Source of the DNA: Pseudoips prasinana
Lineage: Eukaryota; Arthropoda; Insecta; Lepidoptera; Nolidae
Direction of reading: 5' to 3'
Assembly: GCA_951640165.1 (NCBI GenBank)
Contig: OX621252.1
Coordinates: 19,055,934-19,119,933 of the forward strand
Length of the DNA: 64,000 nt
Each line of letters starts with the position of its first letter. The first letter of the stretch is position 1. This document shows positions 59,041-64,000 of this stretch, piece by piece. The notes under the pieces are model-generated. The model was not told the DNA's origin, did not search any database, and saw nothing but the letters and a program-made list of their open reading frames with translations. Made by a program: the position numbers and the translations under genes.

Positions 59041-59815
59041 AATAATATATACTTTATGGTATATGAGACTAACTAAGTTTTTAATGCTGGGAACATACAT
59101 ACATACAGTGTATACCCTGCTTGTATATACATATGTATAGAAATTACTAATTCCAAACTACTTTAATTTATGAGAGTAACTATTTCAAACATGCCACCAC
59201 CATACACATAATTATTGTAGTTGTTAAAATAAGTCTATCATTGTTTATATTTATTTTGGACCATCCAATTATTTATATTAAAAGGCTAACGTTGCTGGCA
59301 TAACATAATACTGAGTAAGTAAATAATAAGATACATAACTAATGAAAATAGTTACTTGACTTATTTTCGATTCTGACAAAAAAAAATATTCAGTCCATGT
59401 TCGTAGTCGGGGTACAGCAGTTTCATATTTCAGCAAACATTAAAAGTACCTAAAAAATCGGTGAGACTCAATGAATCTCCGTTTTGGCTTTGGTTAAGAA
59501 ACTACAAAAAATTGCAGATTGTTCCACTGTTGCTAAAAGCCCCTTTTGGATTTTGGACTGTATTCATTGAAATAATCGATTTTAACTAGTCGATTTATTT
59601 TACTTGCTCTTCGATAATTTTCCACAAACAATGTCATTGACAACCATTCAAAACTTATAGAACCGTTGAATTCGTTGAGCTAAGAATAAATTGGTTCATT
59701 TTTATTTGTTTTTATTATTGTTCTATGTCTACTTGATATTAATAGTATTTCAGTTGTTATTTTTGGACATTGTTATTTTAAACGATTTCACTACCGATCT
59801 CTCAAGAAAGGCCGA

Positions 59816-61396
59816 ATGTTTTCAAATTTTGTCACAAGCGAACGTTCGTTTGTATCGCCTGGGAAAGGAAGAAACAGTTTCTACCAGAGGTTTCAAAATT
59901 TATTAGGACGTGGTGCAGAAATTAAAAGTGTTAATATTGATGAGAGTATGATGTCAGCCAGAACCGGTATGACTTCGGATGACAGTTTCCTAACACCTGT
60001 CTCATCCGTGGATGATCTCATGGCAATGTCTCCAAAGCGGTCTCCAGATTTTCCGGATCACAGGAATGAGACGAGCGACCTGCTCACCGGGCCGGAATGC
60101 GACAGTATTTGTGAGGTAACTATGAGAGAGGTGCCAACATCCGACGACGTGTTCATTGATGCAACTAGTTTAGATTATCTTGTCAGGTGTGCTGAATCTA
60201 ACCGCAATATGAACTTTATAGACAGAGGTAAAGAAAGCTTATTTGTCAAATTTGATCCTCTATATGCCAGGCAAAAGCTAGAAGATTCATATTCAGTTAA
60301 AACAGATTCTTTAGCTGACTCATGTGAGTGTGATGTGGGCTATGAAACTGGCAGTACTGTGTCAGTATTTACAGATTCTAATGTTGTAGTGCCAAAACAT
60401 TCTCTGTCCACTGGGTCCATACCTAATATGAGCAGCAAAGATAAACCAATGCAAGTTGTGCCACCGGTTGTGAACAGTGACATTCCTAAATCCAGCAGTA
60501 GTCATGTGAGATCTACTCCAGTTCTTATGCGAAGTGTTTCTGCCATCCTTACTCCTACTCGTGTTGCAACAGAGAGACTCATTAGCATATCAGGCAACAC
60601 ACCACCAACAGCAGCCCCAAGAAGTCCTCGGTATACACACAATTACTCGATGCATGAATCTGATCATCTACACTCTCTAAGAGTCATTCTTCAGAAACAA
60701 GACCAGGAGGTAATTCAACTTAGACAGGAAAACAGAGAACTGAAGAATTCATTGCAAGATATGGAACATAAATATTCTAGATTGGTAGAAGAATTGGAAA
60801 GTAAAGTGAAGAAATTGACTGCTGAAAAGGAGATCTCCCTTCAAAAGGAGAACAAATTGATTCAACAGGTTAATGACAAGAATTTGAGCAATAAACAAAT
60901 GTGTATTGTTATGGAAGAGTATGAGAAAACAATATCTTCTTTAATTGATAAACAATACCATGAAGCTAAAACAAACCAAGAGCATTTGGATAAAGTTATG
61001 TCTGAAAGAGATCAAGCATTGAATCATCTGAGTAACATGGAAAGTTCTTTCAATGATCTCCTGGCTAAGTATGAAAAATGCAAGAGTGTTATACTACAGA
61101 CAAAAGATCGAGAAAAAGCATATGAGGATAAAATATCAGAGTGCAATGATGCAATTCAAAAGTATGAGCAGTTATATGGGGACCTGAAGAAGGTTACTTC
61201 TGATGAGCTGACTAAAGCTAATGAAACTTTAGACAGCCTTAAGAAAAACTATAATATAGAAGTGACCAAGTTGAGTGCAACTGTCAAAAAGCATGAGATC
61301 ACTATAGCTTCTCTCCAAGAGTCATTGGTTCAGAAGACCAGAGATAATGAAGAATTGATGAAGCTCTATGATCAACTCATTAGTGAAGTGCATTGA
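59816..61396 (+). CDS. TACC: TACC, transforming acidic coiled-coil protein (single exon, 526 codons)
   Basis: TACC proteins bind the centrosome and spindle with XMAP215/Msps and promote microtubule assembly. Here residues 1-280 are acidic, Ser/Asp-rich and low in structure, and include [10 protein letters not shown] at 141-150, the conserved TACC 'LFxKFDPL' motif. Residues about 285-526 are one long coiled coil, the TACC domain: [43 protein letters not shown] and the terminal [19 protein letters not shown]. The start at 59816 is the first ATG in frame and the purine at -3 fits. There is no intron in the whole frame. TGA stop at 61394-61396. Strand and codon use are consistent throughout, so it looks functional. 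5' non-coding exons may lie upstream (an AG follows TTTC near 59753). Confidence 0.93.
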   Translation: MFSNFVTSERSFVSPGKGRNSFYQRFQNLLGRGAEIKSVNIDESMMSARTGMTSDDSFLTPVSSVDDLMAMSPKRSPDFPDHRNETSDLLTGPECDSICEVTMREVPTSDDVFIDATSLDYLVRCAESNRNMNFIDRGKESLFVKFDPLYARQKLEDSYSVKTDSLADSCECDVGYETGSTVSVFTDSNVVVPKHSLSTGSIPNMSSKDKPMQVVPPVVNSDIPKSSSSHVRSTPVLMRSVSAILTPTRVATERLISISGNTPPTAAPRSPRYTHNYSMHESDHLHSLRVILQKQDQEVIQLRQENRELKNSLQDMEHKYSRLVEELESKVKKLTAEKEISLQKENKLIQQVNDKNLSNKQMCIVMEEYEKTISSLIDKQYHEAKTNQEHLDKVMSERDQALNHLSNMESSFNDLLAKYEKCKSVILQTKDREKAYEDKISECNDAIQKYEQLYGDLKKVTSDELTKANETLDSLKKNYNIEVTKLSATVKKHEITIASLQESLVQKTRDNEELMKLYDQLISEVH

Positions 61397-61685
61397 TCTA
61401 TTTGGCCTTAGATCATGTTTCTGTTTGGTGCTTTTTACCTTACCTTCTTATATCAGAGACTGCTTATCTCTAACTTCCCTTACTGCTGTGATGAATCTCA
61501 TTTCTTAGTGTAATATATTATTATTGTATTAGCTGGTACACCAATATGTTCAATGTTACACCATATAGGAGGTTGACAGGATTGCAATTTTTGATATTTT
61601 ACATAAAACTAAGCATTGGTTTTTTATATAAATCTGTTCTATTGTTTTTAGTAAAGTATGTACTATTTGATTTATATAGTGACAC

Positions 61686-61691
61686 AATAAA
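61686..61691 (+). terminator. Candidate poly(A) signal of TACC
   Basis: AATAAA about 290 bp after the stop. It would make a short 3' UTR. No poly(A) tract follows in the genome. Confidence 0.45.
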
Positions 61692-61865
61692 TTATGACAG
61701 TTAGTTAGCTGGGTGATTGGTTTCCACATTCCCACCACATTCTTCACTTCCACAGCTGCCTGATAGGGCAAATGTGTGAAAAAATAATAATGTGTGTAAT
61801 CATATTATAGTAATTACAATTAATAGAGATTTGGTTGTATATTGTGTTTCTTCTTTTAACTTTAA

Positions 61866-61999
61866 CCTTTTGACCATGGTCATGTATAGATGACAAACCT
61901 AATATGCCCAGCATGCAACGGTAAGAGTACATAGTTGTGACAGTGGCATGCTGGGCACATTTTGGTTTGTTGTCTATAGCCCACGGAGGTCAAAAAGGT
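61866..61999. mobile_element. piggyBac-type MITE with TTAA target sites, 134 bp
   Basis: TTAA|CCTTTTGACC at the left and GGTCAAAAAGG|TTAA at the right give inverted ends and the exact TTAA duplication of piggyBac elements. The arms continue inverted (TATAGATGACAAACC, GCCCAGCATGC) for about 50 bp. No transposase. Confidence 0.85.
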
Positions 62000-62009
62000 T
62001 AAGGTGGGG

Positions 62010-62625
62010 GCAATGTTAAGTCATTCAAGAAGTATGTCACCTGACAAATAGTTTGGTTAGGTATCTGACATTATAATAGCAGAATAACAATAATAAGTCA
62101 TTTGATATGTTATATTAGGCTTAGTATGGACATGTATAAAATTTTTGATTATAGTATTACTAACAATTAACGCATTTTAGATTTATTTGAAACAATGTTA
62201 TTGGCAAGTGATTTATTATTTATATAAATTATAGCAGCTACTAATATGTAAATAGTCTAGTTTTACTGAAGAAACTCAGTTTGGAGCTGTGTGTGTTATA
62301 CTTAAGGAGCTGAGTTTTAAAACTGTTTAATAAAAACTTTGTAAAAAACAGAAAACTGAATTCAAAATAAATATATAACACACAATTATGTAATAATAAA
62401 GATAAATTGTAACCAACTAAAAATTTTATCATCTAACATATCAACCAAAGTATTTTTCTATCTTTTGCTTGATGTTGAAGTCAGTGTTTTGCTTTTTCAG
62501 TGAACAGTTGTTTATTTTATATTTTTGTTGGGACTGGCATTTGCAAATAGTACGATAGAAATCAGATATTTTAACTGCAACTGATATTATCCTTATAGAT
62601 CCTAAAATCAATATCTTATTTCAAA
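62010..62625. other. Downstream of TACC, nothing recognised
   Basis: AT-rich DNA without gene or defined repeat. Confidence 0.4.
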
Positions 62626-62630
62626 ATATA

Positions 62631-63070
62631 CAGGCTGGCTGAGGAGTTGACATTCAAATGCAAAATTTAGATACTTTATGAGGAAGAATGTCCAAATGAC
62701 CCCCATGTATGTTCTACGATTTTCCGTAGTTTTTGAGATAGAGCTTTTTAATGATTTTTTCTTAAATTTCACCTAACATCAGTTTTCAATTTGTTTTTTG
62801 TTCTGTTGAACATTTTGGTTCAGTTTTTTTGTGATAACTAATTAGCATTGTTTAACCTAACACCCTAAAAAGTATGGTTTATCTAATCATTGCAGAACTG
62901 ACTCAGAATTTATTCGAAAGTTCAAAATTTGGGTTTCAGCAAAGGACTCATAAATTTTCAAAGTATCAAAAAAACGCAAAATCATAGAACATACATGGGG
63001 GTGATTCGGATACTCCTCATCATAAAGTATCTAAATTTTGCGTTTGAACGTCAACTCCCCGGCCACCCTG
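62631..63070. mobile_element. Foldback/MITE element, TA target site, second copy of the 10653 family
   Basis: The left end CAGGCTGGCTGAGGAGTTG and right inverse CAACTCCCCGGCCACCCTG form arms of about 95 bp that continue through AAAATTTAGATACTTTATGA and CCCCCATGTATGTTCT. TA flanks both ends. Arms share GTATGTTC.ACGATTTT.CG with the 10653 element. Confidence 0.82.
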
Positions 63071-63165
63071 TATATGGGGCCACTTATTAGCATGCCAATT
63101 CATATAAAAAAGTAAAAATTAAGATGAATGCAGAGTAAAACTTGAAAATATTGAGTCTAAAGTAC

Positions 63166-63298
63166 AGATGCCATGACATCCAGCTACCCCAATCTGTCAA
63201 ATTTCTTTTATAGATTTTCGACTTTATCACATAAGCAAAAGGTTCACTTTCAATTGGGGAAATTTGACAGATCGGGATAGCAAGATGGGCTGGCGTCT
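63166..63298. mobile_element. Inverted-repeat MITE, about 45-bp ends
   Basis: AGATGCCATGACATCCAGCT and CCCAATCTGTCAAATTTC are mirrored by GAAATTTGACAGATCGGG and GATGGGCTGGCGTCT. GTAC adjoins both ends. A truncated end lies at 413-450. Non-coding. Confidence 0.72.
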
Positions 63299-63302
63299 GT
63301 AC

Positions 63303-64000
63303 CTACATCCTTTTGGAAATTGGTTCATTAGCTCCTTAAGTATGAAAAAAAGGGTAGTTCCTCATTCAGGTTGATTTATAAATCTCTCTGTTCTCTATTC
63401 TTATACATAAATATGTCATGACTGTTTTATCTTTTGCTTGCCTATTTACCTACTTATATATTTAATGTATCTAGAAAGCATGTGTTAAAAATAAACTAGT
63501 ATTAATTAGCTGGGCCTTTCTAAATAAAATGCGAGTGACAGGGATATTAGGTATATATTATTTATATTTGTGTTATTAATTTCTACTTCTTACTTTGGAC
63601 ATTGTATTAAATTATTATGTTAAGCATTAGGTACTGTAGTTATCGTGAATCTCAGGTGTATGAACAGACATCCATATATGTCCATATACTCCATGTAAAC
63701 TATAAAAAATACTTCTATAGTAATTAATTACCAATAATTTAGTTCTAGTTATGTGGCATATCAATTCTTGCGCATTTTGTACTTAGTTGTTCTATTAAAA
63801 CATTTCCATATTAGTGTTTGTTTTTATTTGATGACTAATTAAGATTTACCATTTTTATTATTGCTTGGTGAATTTCTCTAATGGATGTTTTTGTCTGGGC
63901 AATCTTTCTGCAACATCTTGATTGGTTTTTCTCGGTATTCATTATTTTTAGTACATATGTTTTTACATGCAGTACCTATACCTACATATCATCAAAAATA
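63303..64000. other. Right edge, nothing recognised
   Basis: AT-rich sequence. No exon of the NDUFAF1-like gene was identified here. Confidence 0.4.

Noticed and set aside
57850..64000. Continuation exons of the NDUFAF1-like gene
   Set aside because: No stretch with CIA30-domain character and splice sites was found; left open.

Overview
The window is nuclear DNA of an insect, most likely a moth or butterfly. It is AT-rich, has spliced genes with standard GT-AG introns, and carries repeats I recognise as typical of Lepidoptera: Helitron-like units that open near TCCTACTAATATTATAAA and close in GCTAGT, RTE-type LINE tails ending in GATGATGAT, several tRNA-headed SINEs and 5S-rRNA-headed SINEs. 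No species can be named from sequence alone. There is no prokaryotic content, CRISPR array, operon or virus.

Layout. (1) 1-4.65 kb: mRpL11 (mitochondrial ribosomal protein uL11m) on the minus strand. Three exons are seen and the C-terminal exon is missing, probably off the left edge. A 5'-inverted RTE LINE sits in its intron. A possible terminal exon of a plus-strand gene lies at the extreme left. (2) 4.65-11.76 kb: intergenic, filled by two decayed LINEs, a 748-bp foldback element and two CpG-rich patches. (3) 11.76-31.40 kb: a complete 13-exon SCYL1 gene (810 codons), a pseudokinase of COPI trafficking. Its introns hold many SINEs, hairpins and MITEs, and exon 9 is followed by an exact-period 141-bp in-frame tandem array. 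(4) 31.4-45.0 kb: intergenic between two convergent genes; only repeats, ending in a nearly intact mariner. (5) 45.04-53.69 kb: a complete five-exon GNPNAT1 (glucosamine 6-phosphate N-acetyltransferase, 201 codons) on the minus strand. (6) 53.98-57.06 kb: a hAT element carrying a second hAT, each with a perfect 8-bp target duplication, then two MITE-like elements. (7) 57.5-61.4 kb: a first exon of a probable mitochondrial protein (NDUFAF1-like, tentative), then an uninterrupted 526-codon TACC gene. (8) 61.4-64 kb: a TTAA-flanked piggyBac-type MITE, a second foldback copy and another inverted-repeat element.

The host genes do not form a pathway: mitochondrial translation (mRpL11), Golgi/ER trafficking (SCYL1), amino-sugar/UDP-GlcNAc synthesis (GNPNAT1), centrosome/microtubule function (TACC) and possibly complex I assembly. 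The most notable structures are the duplicated splice-donor array in SCYL1, the dated hAT-in-hAT nesting, the twin-primed RTE, the 5S- and tRNA-headed SINEs that share a body motif, long near-perfect intronic hairpins, and the intronless TACC that may lie inside another gene's intron. Exon coordinates were derived by hand from splice consensus and reading phase; they close in frame for SCYL1 and GNPNAT1.
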